Assembly (NCBI RefSeq): GCF_004337505.1
Contig: NZ_SJZI01000043.1
Location: 49,189 to 113,188, forward strand
Direction: 5' to 3'
From: Flaviaestuariibacter flavus
GTDB taxonomy: Bacteria; Bacteroidota; Bacteroidia; Chitinophagales; Chitinophagaceae
Length of the DNA stretch: 64,000 nt
The position numbers and the translations under genes are program-made. Within the stretch, counting starts at the first letter, position 1. Every line of letters starts with the position of its first letter. The notes under the pieces were generated by a model, which ran no database searches, was not told the DNA's origin, and saw nothing but the letters and a program-made list of their open reading frames with translations. Of the stretch, positions 15,836 to 25,843 are shown in pieces.

Positions 15836-18800
15836 ATGCGTAACTATCTGCTTTCCCTGCGCCGGCATGCGCTTGCTCTCATCCTGGTGCTGGCTGGCGC
15901 CACTGCCGCCCAGGCCCAGCTCCGGGCTGGCTTCACCGCTACTCCGCGCTCGGGCTGTGCGCCGATCCTGGTCAATTTTATCGACACCTCGTCAGGCGTC
16001 CCCACGTCCTGGCGCTGGGACCTTGGCAACAACACGATCTCCACGCAGCGCAGTCCCTCCACCACTTACCTGACGCCGGGCACCTACACCGTCAGGCTGG
16101 TAGTGACCAATGCCACCGGCTCCGACTCGGTTGCCAAAGTAGACTATATCACGGTGCTGCCCAGCCCGACCGTCAGCTTCCGGGGCATCGACTCCATCGG
16201 CTGCGCCCCGCTCACAACCGCTTTTACCAGCAGTATCACCAGCACCGGCTCTACCATTACCTCGCTGCTGTGGGACCTCGGGGATGGCACCTCGGCCAAC
16301 ACGGCCACCGCCACCCACGTGTACAACACACCGGGCCAGTATAATATCTCCCTCACCGCCACCAACGCGGCGGGATGCTCCAAAACGGTAGACACACCGG
16401 CCTATATCAAGGTGGGACCGAAGCCGGTGGCTTCCTTTACCAACTCCAATCCGGGCAACTGTACGCTGCCTTTTACCGTCAACTTTACGGCTACCACGCC
16501 GGGTGCCGGCAACACCTATACCTGGGATTTCGGCGACAACAGCACCGGTACGGGCGCTAACCCTTCGCATACTTATACCGCCGCGGGCTCCTACACTGTA
16601 AAAATGGTGGTGACGAGCCCTTATACCTGTAGAGACTCGGTGATCAAGACAGCGCTGGTGCAGCTCGGTTCCACCACGGCTTTCACTTCCAACGCCACCA
16701 TTTGCGTGGGACAGAATGTTGCGTTCACAAACAACAGCGTCCCCACTGCCGTTTCGCAGGTCTGGGATTTCGGTGACGGCACAAACAGCAACAATGCGGT
16801 TCCTGTGAAAAGCTACGCAACTGCGGGTACCTATACGATCACGCTGACCAATACCTATTCCGGCGGCTGTACCAATTCGAGCACCCGCACCATCACCGTG
16901 CTGCCCAAACCGACAATTGCCTTCACCGCCGATCGCACGGTTGCCTGCGCGGCTCCGCTGACGGTGAATTTTACGTCTACCGTGACGAATGGCGGCACCT
17001 ATCTCTGGGATTTCGGTGATAACACGACATCGACACAGGCAAATCCGTCGCATACCTATACCGCCGTGGGCGCTTACATCGTATCCCTTACGGTGACCAA
17101 CGCCAGCGGCTGCTCGGAGCGTCTCGAGAAATACAATTTCATTTATATCCAGAAGCCGCAGATCACGCTGGCCGGCCTTCCTAAGGGCGGGTGCCTTCCG
17201 CTGCAGGTTAACCCCGTGCCTACCGTTACCAGCATCGAGCCGATCACGAGCTACGCCTGGAACTTCGGCGACGGTGTGGGCACTTCTACGCAGCAGAACC
17301 CGACCTATACGTATAACGCACTGGGTACCTACAATGTGACCCTGACCGTGACCACCGCCTCGGGATGTACCAATACCCTGGTAGTAAGCAACGCGGCAAC
17401 GATTGACCCGAAGCCGGGCCCTGAGTTTACGAATACACCGGCCCAGTTGTGCGCCAGGATGCCGGTAACCTTTACCAACGTGAGCACCGGCACCAATGCC
17501 GGCACTTTCTACCACTGGGAATTCGGCGACGGCAATTCTTCCGGTCTTCAGAGCCCGACACACCTGTATACCGACACGGGCTATTTCTCCGTACTCCTCG
17601 TTGTGCGCAACGGTCAGTGTATCGATTCAATCCGGCACAACAAGGCAGTGCGCGTGCTGCCGCCGTTGGCCAACTTCGATGTGAGCAGCCTCTGCGCCGA
17701 TAAAATGACCCGCGGATTTACCGACCGCTCTAAGGTTGATGTCAATCTTTCCCCGCTCACCTATGAGTGGCATTTCGGCGATGGCAACACCGCTGCCATC
17801 CCGAGTCCTTCTCATACTTATGGTGCTACCGGAACCTACCCGGTTATGCTGGTGGTCGTTAACGGGATTTGCCGCGATACCGCCGCCGCCACGGTCCGGA
17901 TCGTGAACGAGACGGCCAACTTCAGCGTGTCGGCAACGACGGTATGCCGCAACGCACCGGTTGACTTTACACCGACAGGTATTAACCTCGCCAATGTAAG
18001 TTCTTTTGCGTGGGATTTCGGTGATGGTACCGGCTCCTCTGTTGCCGGACCCGTGAGCCATAATTACAACCTCAATAACACCTACACCGTAACCCTGCTG
18101 GTGACCGACGTAAACGGCTGTACCAGCTCCTTCAGCCGCGACATCACGGTACGCGGTCCTTCGGCAAGCGTAACGCCGCTGCAGACAACGCAGTGCCTGC
18201 TGCCGGGCGGAAATCCCGTAACCTTCAATGCGGCCGTCGTGACCGACCCCGGCTTCCCGGTGGTGGGCTATATCTGGAATTTCGGCGACAACGGCAACCT
18301 CGATTCCGCCAGCACCATTTCCGCCACACATACTTATTCCACGCCGGGTGTTTATGCCATCAGCCTTACCATCCGCGATGCGCTCGGCTGCGTATTCAAC
18401 TATTCGAGCGCACCCGACGCGGTAATCATTTCAAAGCCGACAGTTGGCTTTAGCTCCGGGGATACGATCACCTGTACCAACCGCCCGATCACCTTCACCA
18501 ATACCTCCACGGGCAACGGCCCCCTGCAGTATGACTGGCACTTTGGCGATAATACCACGGGTACGCAGCAATCACCGGTGCACAACTACAGCGCCACCGG
18601 CATCTATGGCGTGAAGCTTATTGTAACCGATGCCTTCGGCTGTAAAGACAGCACCGACCGTCCCAATTATATCAACATTTCTTTCCCGCATGCTTCGTTC
18701 AGCATGCGCTCGTACACCGCCAACTGCCCGCCGCTCGACGACACCATCCGCAACCTGTCTACCGACTACCTGCGTTCGGCCTGGGATTTCGGTGACGGCA

Positions 18801-20680
18801 GCACTTCATCGCTCAACTCGCCTTTTCACCGGTATTCCTACGCGGGTTCCTACAACCTGAAGCTTACGGTTACCGGCCCCGGCGGCTGTACCGACGACAC
18901 CACGATGGTCATCGACATCAAGGGCCCGTCGGGTTCCTTTACCTATGCGCCGCTCAAAGGCTGTATGCCGTTTACTGTAGACTTCGCTGCCACGACGCAG
19001 CACCGCGATTCCATCATCTGGGATTACGGCGACGGCAACACCTGGTTTACGAAAAGCGAAACGGCGAGCCACGTTTATTCCGACACCGGAAACTTCCAGC
19101 CGCGTATCATCCTGACCGACACTTCCGGTTGCTCGGTTTCCATCTTCGGTGATGAGATCGTTCACTCTTATAAGGTGTACCCGAAGCTGGATGCAAGTCT
19201 GTTCAATCTTTGCGATTCGGGCGTGGTCAACTTCTCCGGGCTCAGCGCAAGCAACGATGTGCTTACCGGCTGGCAGTGGGACTTTGGTGATGGCGGATCG
19301 GCAACGGTGCAGCATCCATCGCACAACTATACAACGCCCGGAACCTATACCGTAACACTTACCAACACCTCCCAGTTCGGTTGTACGGGCACGGTGAGTA
19401 CGCAGCCCATTACGGTGCATGTATCTCCGAAAATCGCGGTGGTGCCGCCGGCAGCGGCTGCCTGTGCGCCGGCAACCTTCAGCTTCGCGGGTAATGTGAC
19501 ACGCAACGTGCCCGGTACGCTGACCTGGAGCTGGACCTTCGGTAATGGCAACACATCTACTGCGCAGAACCCCACCGCGCAGGTGTATCCGGTGCCCAAT
19601 ACCTACCGCATCCGTGCCCTGGTGACGCACAGCAACGGCTGTACCGACAGCGCCTTCAGCGATGTGCTGGTGCGCCCGCTGCCGGTGGTGGATGCCGGCG
19701 CCGATGTGCCCCTGTGCCGCGACAGTGTATTCACGCTCAACCCGAGCGGCGCGCTGACCTATGTGTGGGATCCGAATGGAACCCTGAGCTGTCTTGCCTG
19801 CCCCAACCCGGTTGCCAGCCCCACTGTGAACACAACCTACTGGGTTACCGGTACCGATGCCTTTGGCTGCTCCGGCCGCGACTTCGTGCGTGTGACGGTG
19901 CGCCAGCCTTTCCCCTTCATCCGCCCGGTGCTGCTGGATACGATGTGCGCCGGCGCCCGCCTGCAGCTGGATGCCCGTGGTGCCGACATCTACCAATGGT
20001 CGCCGCGGACCTATCTCAACGACAGCACGCTGGCTAACCCGACGATCACACCGGACCGTGACACCGTAATCACTTACATGCTGGTTGCCCGCGACAGCGT
20101 CGGCTGTCGCCGCGATACCGCCTTCACGACCATCAGGGTGTACCCGGTTCCGCAGATCAATGCTGGTCCCGACCTGACCCTGGCCGCCGGTGATACCGTA
20201 AGGTTCCGCAGCACCTCTTCACCTGATATCCTGACCTGGCGCTGGGTACCGACCCTTGGCCTCAACTGCAACGACTGCCCGCAACCCGTGCTCCGCGCCG
20301 TTCAATCGCAGCTATACCGCGTGCTGGTTCGCAATGAAGGCGGCTGTACGGCCTTCGACGATCTGCAGGTGACCGTTACCTGCGGCGGTGGAAACGTGTT
20401 CATGCCGAATACTTTCTCGCCTAATGGCGACGGTATGAACGATAAGCTTTATCCCCGTGGAACGGGTATCCAGTCCATCAAGTCGCTGCGGATCTTCAAC
20501 CGCTGGGGCCAGGTGGTATATGAGCGCCTCAACCTGAAAGCGAACAACCCGCTGGACGGCTGGGACGGCACGATCAAAGGCGTTAAGGCGCCGTCCGATG
20601 TGTACGTGTATACGCTCGAAGTGTTGTGTGTGAACAATGAGGTCGTTCCCATCAAGGGCGACGTAACCCTGATCCAATAA
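15836..20680 (+). CDS. T9SS-exported giant PKD-repeat protein 2
   Basis: 1614 aa. Starts MRNYLLSLRRHALALILVLA, cleaved probably after AQAQ. It has the same plan as its upstream neighbour: 15 PKD domains, three Ig-like modules and a type B T9SS sorting domain (NVFMPNTFSPNGDGMNDKLY, RIFNRWGQVVYER). The likeness is position by position, including the aberrant domain 13 (IWDYGDGNTWFTKSETASHV against VWDFGDGALHTGLDSLVQHT) and the SGxSxS-like link to domain 14, so the pair came from whole-gene duplication. The ATG at 15836 starts the signal peptide. PorP/SprF follows after 19 nt. Confidence 0.93.
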   Translation: MRNYLLSLRRHALALILVLAGATAAQAQLRAGFTATPRSGCAPILVNFIDTSSGVPTSWRWDLGNNTISTQRSPSTTYLTPGTYTVRLVVTNATGSDSVAKVDYITVLPSPTVSFRGIDSIGCAPLTTAFTSSITSTGSTITSLLWDLGDGTSANTATATHVYNTPGQYNISLTATNAAGCSKTVDTPAYIKVGPKPVASFTNSNPGNCTLPFTVNFTATTPGAGNTYTWDFGDNSTGTGANPSHTYTAAGSYTVKMVVTSPYTCRDSVIKTALVQLGSTTAFTSNATICVGQNVAFTNNSVPTAVSQVWDFGDGTNSNNAVPVKSYATAGTYTITLTNTYSGGCTNSSTRTITVLPKPTIAFTADRTVACAAPLTVNFTSTVTNGGTYLWDFGDNTTSTQANPSHTYTAVGAYIVSLTVTNASGCSERLEKYNFIYIQKPQITLAGLPKGGCLPLQVNPVPTVTSIEPITSYAWNFGDGVGTSTQQNPTYTYNALGTYNVTLTVTTASGCTNTLVVSNAATIDPKPGPEFTNTPAQLCARMPVTFTNVSTGTNAGTFYHWEFGDGNSSGLQSPTHLYTDTGYFSVLLVVRNGQCIDSIRHNKAVRVLPPLANFDVSSLCADKMTRGFTDRSKVDVNLSPLTYEWHFGDGNTAAIPSPSHTYGATGTYPVMLVVVNGICRDTAAATVRIVNETANFSVSATTVCRNAPVDFTPTGINLANVSSFAWDFGDGTGSSVAGPVSHNYNLNNTYTVTLLVTDVNGCTSSFSRDITVRGPSASVTPLQTTQCLLPGGNPVTFNAAVVTDPGFPVVGYIWNFGDNGNLDSASTISATHTYSTPGVYAISLTIRDALGCVFNYSSAPDAVIISKPTVGFSSGDTITCTNRPITFTNTSTGNGPLQYDWHFGDNTTGTQQSPVHNYSATGIYGVKLIVTDAFGCKDSTDRPNYINISFPHASFSMRSYTANCPPLDDTIRNLSTDYLRSAWDFGDGSTSSLNSPFHRYSYAGSYNLKLTVTGPGGCTDDTTMVIDIKGPSGSFTYAPLKGCMPFTVDFAATTQHRDSIIWDYGDGNTWFTKSETASHVYSDTGNFQPRIILTDTSGCSVSIFGDEIVHSYKVYPKLDASLFNLCDSGVVNFSGLSASNDVLTGWQWDFGDGGSATVQHPSHNYTTPGTYTVTLTNTSQFGCTGTVSTQPITVHVSPKIAVVPPAAAACAPATFSFAGNVTRNVPGTLTWSWTFGNGNTSTAQNPTAQVYPVPNTYRIRALVTHSNGCTDSAFSDVLVRPLPVVDAGADVPLCRDSVFTLNPSGALTYVWDPNGTLSCLACPNPVASPTVNTTYWVTGTDAFGCSGRDFVRVTVRQPFPFIRPVLLDTMCAGARLQLDARGADIYQWSPRTYLNDSTLANPTITPDRDTVITYMLVARDSVGCRRDTAFTTIRVYPVPQINAGPDLTLAAGDTVRFRSTSSPDILTWRWVPTLGLNCNDCPQPVLRAVQSQLYRVLVRNEGGCTAFDDLQVTVTCGGGNVFMPNTFSPNGDGMNDKLYPRGTGIQSIKSLRIFNRWGQVVYERLNLKANNPLDGWDGTIKGVKAPSDVYVYTLEVLCVNNEVVPIKGDVTLIQ

Positions 20681-20699
20681 ACAATTGAAGCCGACAAAA

Positions 20700-21710
20700 A
20701 TGAAAAATATCCGACAACTCCTGGTGGCTGCCTTTGCCCTTTGCGGCGCAAGCGCCGGCGCGCAGGACCTGCACTTTTCCCAGTTCTACGAGACGCCCCT
20801 GGTGCGTAATCCCGCCCTGGCCGGTATCGTCAACGGCGATTACCGGGTGCAGGCCGTTTACCGCAACCAGTGGAACAGCATCGTTAATGCCTATAAGACC
20901 GTTTCGGCCAATGCCGAATACAAGGTCCGTGTAGGACAGGCCGACAACTTTGCGACCATTGGCCTGCAGGTATTCCATGATGAGGCGGGCTCCGCCAACC
21001 TGCAAACGACGCATATCCTGCCCGCGCTCAACTTTCACAAGTCGCTGAGCGCCGAGCGCAACCTGTACCTGTCGGCCGGTTTTATGGGCGGCATCGTGCA
21101 GCGCCGCTTCGACCGCAGCAAGGTGACCACCAACAACAGCTACGACAATGGCTTTGACGGTGAGCCGCTGCGCAGCAACGGCTACAGCTACTTCGACGGA
21201 AGCGCCGGACTTTCGCTCAACGGCGATTTCGGGGCAGAAGGCACCAACTCTTTCGTGCTGGGTCTAGGCTACCACCACATCACCCGCCCGAAGAACAGCT
21301 TCTTCCTGGGCAGCGGAATCGAGCTGAAGCCAAAGTATGTTATTTCGGGCGACGTGAAGCTCGGGATGACCGAGAATACACACGTGGTGTTCTACTCCGA
21401 TTTTGTGATGCAGGACAAGAATCAGGAGTTCATCGGCGGCGCCCTGTACAATATTGTTTTTGGTCCCGATATCGAGTCTACGGATTTGACCCTTTCTGCC
21501 GGTGGCTTCCTTCGCTGGAACGACGCGATCATCCCAACAGTGAAAGCCGAGTTCCGCGGCCTCTCGTTTGGCCTCAGCTATGATGTCAATATCTCCAAGC
21601 TTCGCAATACAAGCTATGGCCAGGGCGGCTTCGAGCTGTCGCTTACCTACCGCGGCTTCCGCCGCAGCGAGAACTCGTCGCTCAACGCGATGAACTGCCC
21701 AAGATTCTGA
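20700..21710 (+). CDS. PorP/SprF family type IX secretion outer-membrane protein
   Basis: 336 aa. MKNIRQLLVAAFALCGASAG ... AQ is a signal peptide. The mature start DLHFSQFYETPLVRNPALAG then VNGDYRVQAVYRNQW is the hallmark of the PorP/SprF family, 14-16 stranded outer-membrane barrels that work with the T9SS and are usually encoded next to a type B cargo protein. The end (GGFELSLTYRGF) fits a closing strand. Its place 19 nt after the second PKD gene implies it is the dedicated partner that anchors or helps translocate these PKD proteins. The true ATG is at 20700. Confidence 0.93.
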   Translation: MKNIRQLLVAAFALCGASAGAQDLHFSQFYETPLVRNPALAGIVNGDYRVQAVYRNQWNSIVNAYKTVSANAEYKVRVGQADNFATIGLQVFHDEAGSANLQTTHILPALNFHKSLSAERNLYLSAGFMGGIVQRRFDRSKVTTNNSYDNGFDGEPLRSNGYSYFDGSAGLSLNGDFGAEGTNSFVLGLGYHHITRPKNSFFLGSGIELKPKYVISGDVKLGMTENTHVVFYSDFVMQDKNQEFIGGALYNIVFGPDIESTDLTLSAGGFLRWNDAIIPTVKAEFRGLSFGLSYDVNISKLRNTSYGQGGFELSLTYRGFRRSENSSLNAMNCPRF

Positions 21711-21716
21711 TTTTAC

Positions 21717-21810
21717 GATCTCCGATGTCGGATGTCCGATAAGAAGCGGATCGCCTTGCGATCCGCTTTTTCGTGCGCCGGCAAAATCCGAGATCCGACA
21801 TCGGAGATCG
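21717..21810. repeat. Repeat family A inverted pair bracketing a terminator
   Basis: Left arm 21717-21740 (GATCTCCGATGTCGGATGTC...) and right arm 21786-21810 (ATCCGAGATCCGACATCGGA...) are inverted; the PorP terminator lies between. Confidence 0.75.
21745..21772 (+). terminator. Terminator of the PKD/PorP transcript
   Basis: AGCGGATCG, 5-nt loop, CGATCCGCT, then TTTTTC. Confidence 0.85.
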
Positions 21811-21848
21811 AACGATTCCCCCCCGGGTACGTTTATTGTATTCTCCCT

Positions 21849-21857
21849 ATCTTTTGC
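21849..21857 (+). promoter_or_regulatory. Candidate -7 box close to the start of the peptidase-MA gene
   Basis: TATCTTTTG, with one extra T compared with TAnnTTTG, ends 2 nt before the ATG at 21860. It suggests a leaderless mRNA or a different promoter further up. Confidence 0.3.
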
Positions 21858-21859
21858 TT

Positions 21860-24640
21860 ATGAAGCTTCGATTGCCCCTGACCGTCAGCCTGTGCTTTGT
21901 GCTTTCCGCCGTGCAGGCGCAACAATTCGGTGCCGTCCCGCCATCGGTGCGCTGGCAACAGATCCGCACCGACACGGCGCAGGTAGTGTTTGCGGCCCCG
22001 GCCGGGGCGCAGGCGCAGCGCATCGCCGGCATCGTACACCGGATGGCTGCCGCCGACACCGGGAGCACCCGGTTCCGGCGCATCCCGATCGTGCTGCACA
22101 ACAATACCACGCTTGCCAACGGCTACGTATCGCTTGCTCCTTTCCGCAGCGAGTATTACCTGGTGCCGGGCAGCAATATCTTCGAATTCGGCAACCTTCC
22201 CTGGAACGAACAGCTGGCCGTTCACGAATACCGCCACGTGCAGCAATACAACCGCTTCAACCGCGGACTCAGCCTGGTAGCCGGCACCTTGCTGGGGCAG
22301 GAGGGGCGATCGCTTTTCAATGCGCTTTCGGTGCCCGACTGGTACTTCGAAGGCGATGCGGTGTATGCCGAGACCGTCTTTTCCCCCCAGGGCCGCGGGC
22401 GCCAGCCCTGGTTCTTCAACAACTTCGAAAGCATCTGGAAGGAAGGTCGTAATTACAGCTGGGCCAAGCTGCGCAACGGCTCCTACCGCGACCAGGTGCC
22501 CAACCATTACCCGCTCGGTTACCTGCTGGTTAACTATGGCCGCGAGAAATACGGGGCCGGCTTCTGGACGAAAGTGACGAATGATGCAGCATCGTTCAAG
22601 GGGCTTTTTTACCCGTTCCAGCGGGCGGTGCTTCGCTATAGCGGGCAGCGATTTAAAGACTTCCGGAAGGAAGCCCTCGAATCGTACGGGCACCAGGTAA
22701 GCCGCAAGCGCGACGAGCAGGCAACCCGCGAAGTAGTGACCCACTACGAGTTTCCCTCACGGATTGCCGAAGACACCCTGCTCTACCTCAAATACGGCTT
22801 CCAGCACATTCCTGGCTTTTACGAGCGGGTTGGCGGTAAGGAACGCCGCATTGCGCTGCGCAGCATCAGCACCGAAGACTGGCTGTCGTATCGCAACGGT
22901 ACCGTGGCTTATACGGCCACCAGCACACACCCGCGCTGGTCGCTTGTCGACTACAGCGACATTGTGCTGCTCAATACCGCTACGGGCAAGGAAGAGCGCA
23001 TCACCCGCCACCAGAAATACTTCACCCCGGCGCTTTCGCCCGACGGGAGCCGGATTGTGGCCGTACAGATAAACGATTCTTTGCAGGCAAGCCTGCAGCT
23101 GCTCGACCGCAGCGGCAAGGTGCTGCAAAGCCGGCGCACACCGGCAGGTGCGCTCTTTGTGCACCCGCAGTTTTACGATGCGGGCACCGTGGTGGTCGGC
23201 ATCCGCCACCCCGGGGCGCGGATGTCGCTGGCGTTGTACGACATCGCGACGCAATCCTTTTCGCAACTCTTACCGCCCACTTCATCAACGATCGGCTACT
23301 TCTACCCGGCCGGCGGCAAGGTGTATTTTACCTCCTCGCTCAATGGAACCGACGATCTGTACGAGCTCGATGTGGAAACGAAAGCAACCTTCCGGCTCAC
23401 CACCGGCGGCGTCGGTCATTACTTTGCCTCCGTAGGCGCCGGCAAATTGCAATGGTCTGACTTTACCGGCAACGGTTTCCGGATACAGGAGCAGCCGCTT
23501 TCGCAACTGCAGCGGATTGAAGTGCCGGTAGGGCAGTGGGGGCTTTCCCAGCCGCCCTTCCCGGTAGCCGGTGCCGACAGCGTGGAGTCGGTGCTCGACG
23601 GCGAGCGCCGTGTCTTTGCCGTGCAGCCCTATAAGGGCGGTTCGGGGCTGATCAATGTACACAGCTGGCGCCCTTATTACGAAGACCCGGAATTCACGTT
23701 TTCCATATTCAGCGACAACGTGCTCAACACATTCAGCAATGAGCTTTTCTACCGCTACAATATTAATGAATCGGCCCACTCTGTTGGCTTCAATACATCT
23801 TATGGCGGACTCTTTACGGTGTTGAGCGCGGGGGTGGAGCATACGTTTAACCGGACGGTGACCCGCAGGCTGCAAAGCAGCACACGGGTGGAAAACTACA
23901 GCGCCACAGACGTTCATGTGGGTTATTACGTGCCCTTGAATTTCACCCGGGGAAAGACCTACCGCTACCTCCGTTTCGGTACCGACCTCGTATTCAACTG
24001 GACCAGCCCGGTGGGTGCCACAAAAGGCATTGTTCCCGCGTCATCGAGCGCCTACCTGAGTCACCTGGTTGCCTGGACACAGGTTCTGCCCAGGGCGCAC
24101 CAGCAGCTATTTACGCGCCTTGGCTACTCGCTGGTGGGCAACCTGCGGCACCGGCTCGATGGAAATGGTTACCTGGCGCTTGGCACCGGAACACTTTACT
24201 TACCTGGCGTCGCCCGCACCCATAGTTTGCAACTGCAGGGAAGCATCCAGCAGGTGGATACGCTGAACCGCATCTTTTCCAATCGCTTTGCCAACAGCCG
24301 GGGCTACGAGGATTACTTCAACAGCCGGATGTGGCGCCTTTCGGCCAACTACCACCTGCCGCTACTGTATCCCGAGATCGGTGCTGCCAACATCGTCTAT
24401 CTCTCGAGGATTCGTGGAAACGGTTTCTTCGACCTGTCGCGCTTCTATTCGAACAACAAGCAAAACTCCGTCGACCTGAAGACAATCGGCGCTGAGGTAT
24501 ACTTCGACACAAAATGGTGGAACCAGTACCCGGTAAGCGTGGGCCTTCGTTATAGCTACCTTTTAGATGCGGCTAAAGTGGGCGCGTCGAGCCCGCATGT
24601 TTGGGAGATTGTGCTGCCCATATCACTGCTGCCCCGTTAA
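21860..24640 (+). CDS. Secreted zinc peptidase (peptidase MA-like) with TolB-like propeller and C-terminal barrel
   Basis: 926 aa. Starts MKLRLPLTVSLCFVLSAVQA, a signal peptide. LAVHEYRHVQQYNRF (~115) is an HExxH zinc motif and PDWYFEGDAVYAET, ~55 residues on, supplies the third ligand glutamate of gluzincins, as in peptidase MA proteins. The middle has propeller-type repeats such as YFTPALSPDGSRIVAVQ and YFTSSLNGTDDLYELD. The last third alternates aromatic and hydrophobic residues (SVGLRYSYLLDAAK) and looks like an outer-membrane beta-barrel. The predicted product is a surface-bound protease. ATG 21860 is chosen for the signal peptide. It does not carry a T9SS sorting signal that I can see. 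Confidence 0.8.
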   Translation: MKLRLPLTVSLCFVLSAVQAQQFGAVPPSVRWQQIRTDTAQVVFAAPAGAQAQRIAGIVHRMAAADTGSTRFRRIPIVLHNNTTLANGYVSLAPFRSEYYLVPGSNIFEFGNLPWNEQLAVHEYRHVQQYNRFNRGLSLVAGTLLGQEGRSLFNALSVPDWYFEGDAVYAETVFSPQGRGRQPWFFNNFESIWKEGRNYSWAKLRNGSYRDQVPNHYPLGYLLVNYGREKYGAGFWTKVTNDAASFKGLFYPFQRAVLRYSGQRFKDFRKEALESYGHQVSRKRDEQATREVVTHYEFPSRIAEDTLLYLKYGFQHIPGFYERVGGKERRIALRSISTEDWLSYRNGTVAYTATSTHPRWSLVDYSDIVLLNTATGKEERITRHQKYFTPALSPDGSRIVAVQINDSLQASLQLLDRSGKVLQSRRTPAGALFVHPQFYDAGTVVVGIRHPGARMSLALYDIATQSFSQLLPPTSSTIGYFYPAGGKVYFTSSLNGTDDLYELDVETKATFRLTTGGVGHYFASVGAGKLQWSDFTGNGFRIQEQPLSQLQRIEVPVGQWGLSQPPFPVAGADSVESVLDGERRVFAVQPYKGGSGLINVHSWRPYYEDPEFTFSIFSDNVLNTFSNELFYRYNINESAHSVGFNTSYGGLFTVLSAGVEHTFNRTVTRRLQSSTRVENYSATDVHVGYYVPLNFTRGKTYRYLRFGTDLVFNWTSPVGATKGIVPASSSAYLSHLVAWTQVLPRAHQQLFTRLGYSLVGNLRHRLDGNGYLALGTGTLYLPGVARTHSLQLQGSIQQVDTLNRIFSNRFANSRGYEDYFNSRMWRLSANYHLPLLYPEIGAANIVYLSRIRGNGFFDLSRFYSNNKQNSVDLKTIGAEVYFDTKWWNQYPVSVGLRYSYLLDAAKVGASSPHVWEIVLPISLLPR

Positions 24641-24656
24641 ACGGCGGGAAAGAAAA

Positions 24657-24713
24657 AACGCTGATTCCACAGGCGGAATGCGCAAATCATATTAGATCAA
24701 AAAAATCTGCGTT
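24657..24713. repeat. Imperfect inverted repeat (family G)
   Basis: AACGCTGATT and AATCTGCGTT form a stem with one mismatch around an AT-rich centre. It lies between two convergent genes and may serve as their shared terminator. Confidence 0.4.
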
Positions 24714-24730
24714 CGTTCTCGCCGTCGCGA

Positions 24731-25804
24731 TCACATGATCCGCCCCTGGTTCTTATGTATCCGGGCAATATGTGGCTTCAGTGCCTGGCGCAGCGTGAGC
24801 TTCACCACGTCGCCCATGGTGCGGCAACGGGCAAACTGCGGGTTGTCGAAGTGTTGTCCGAGTTGCTCCTTCAACTGGCGGGTTTTTTCTTCTGAAGAAA
24901 TGCCATCCTCGGTCATGATCTGCAGCAGGTTGAGCAGGCGACGGCGTTCCACGGTGGCGCGGAAGGCCATCAGGGTGCGTTCTTCGGCCTGGTATTGCGC
25001 GATCGAATCGGGGTTGAGATGCTCCAGCGCGAGTTCCACAAGGGGGCGGTTCTCTTTGAAAAATTGCGGGAAGTACAGGTTCTTCCGGCCCTCGTACGAT
25101 TGCTGGTCGAAGTCGATGGCGCGGATGCGGTATTGATAGTCTTCAATATCCGGCGTCACGTTCACCACGAAGTTGTAGCTCCGCATGTCGCCGAGCAGGC
25201 GCACAAAACAACGTTCGTTGAATTTCACGAACTCTTTCGCAAGCCGGATCTTGTTGGTTTCGGGCAGCTCCAGGTGCTGTTGTATAAACACGTCACCGGG
25301 GAGGCCGGGTATGTGTTCTTCCACAAGGGTGCCGTTATTGGTGAGGTATGTAATGCGGTTGGGGGAGAGGATGTGCTCGAGCTCAAGGCCGTACACCCGC
25401 GACGCATCTTCCTTCTTGATATAATAATGATCGTAGTTGTCGTTGAAGCGATTCACGATCCGCACCCGGAACGGGTTTGAATTGCCGAAGGTGCAGTAGT
25501 CGATCCGCGCTACATCGAGGTGCTTGGTGAAGGTGAGATCGCCCTCGGTCTTCAGGATGGCGTAGGTCTGCACGAGGCTGTCGCGGATAAAATCCCAGTC
25601 GCGCAGGTCGTAGGACGCGATCTCCCACAGTGTGTCTTTTCCCTGCTTGTCTTTCAGCGGGATCGAGTAACTGATGTTCAGCAGGTCGTTGTAGGTAACG
25701 GGCAGGCTGATCTCGCGGCCATGCAGGCGCAGGTACTGCCGCAGATCCCCGCTTACAGGAAAGAACGGCTTTTTCCGGGAGGGCTTGTCCGATTCGAGCT
25801 GCAT
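24731..25804 (-). CDS. Uncharacterised cytoplasmic protein, possible kinase-like fold
   Basis: 357 aa, no signal peptide or membrane segment. I know no named family. Two elements in the second half recall the catalytic loop and metal motif of protein-kinase/aminoglycoside-phosphotransferase folds: RLLGDMRSYNFVVNV (like HGDxxxxN) and, ~20 residues on, YRIRAIDFDQQSYEGR (like hhDFD). Earlier, PFRVRIVNRFNDNYDHYYIK could hold the ATP-binding lysine. The C-terminal ~90 residues are helical. The resemblance is by eye only. Starts MQLESDKPSRKKPFF 4 nt after a -7-like box, so it is likely leaderless. Its neighbours give no hint of function. Confidence 0.6.
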   Translation of the reverse strand: MQLESDKPSRKKPFFPVSGDLRQYLRLHGREISLPVTYNDLLNISYSIPLKDKQGKDTLWEIASYDLRDWDFIRDSLVQTYAILKTEGDLTFTKHLDVARIDYCTFGNSNPFRVRIVNRFNDNYDHYYIKKEDASRVYGLELEHILSPNRITYLTNNGTLVEEHIPGLPGDVFIQQHLELPETNKIRLAKEFVKFNERCFVRLLGDMRSYNFVVNVTPDIEDYQYRIRAIDFDQQSYEGRKNLYFPQFFKENRPLVELALEHLNPDSIAQYQAEERTLMAFRATVERRRLLNLLQIMTEDGISSEEKTRQLKEQLGQHFDNPQFARCRTMGDVVKLTLRQALKPHIARIHKNQGRIM

Positions 25805-25808
25805 GGTG

Positions 25809-25816
25809 CTAAGTTA
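25809..25816 (-). promoter_or_regulatory. Candidate -7 box of the kinase-like gene
   Basis: Minus-strand TAACTTAG followed by CACC and the ATG. Two deviations from the consensus. Confidence 0.35.
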
Positions 25817-25843
25817 GGCAGGCACTGTTTGCAATAGTCGTGC

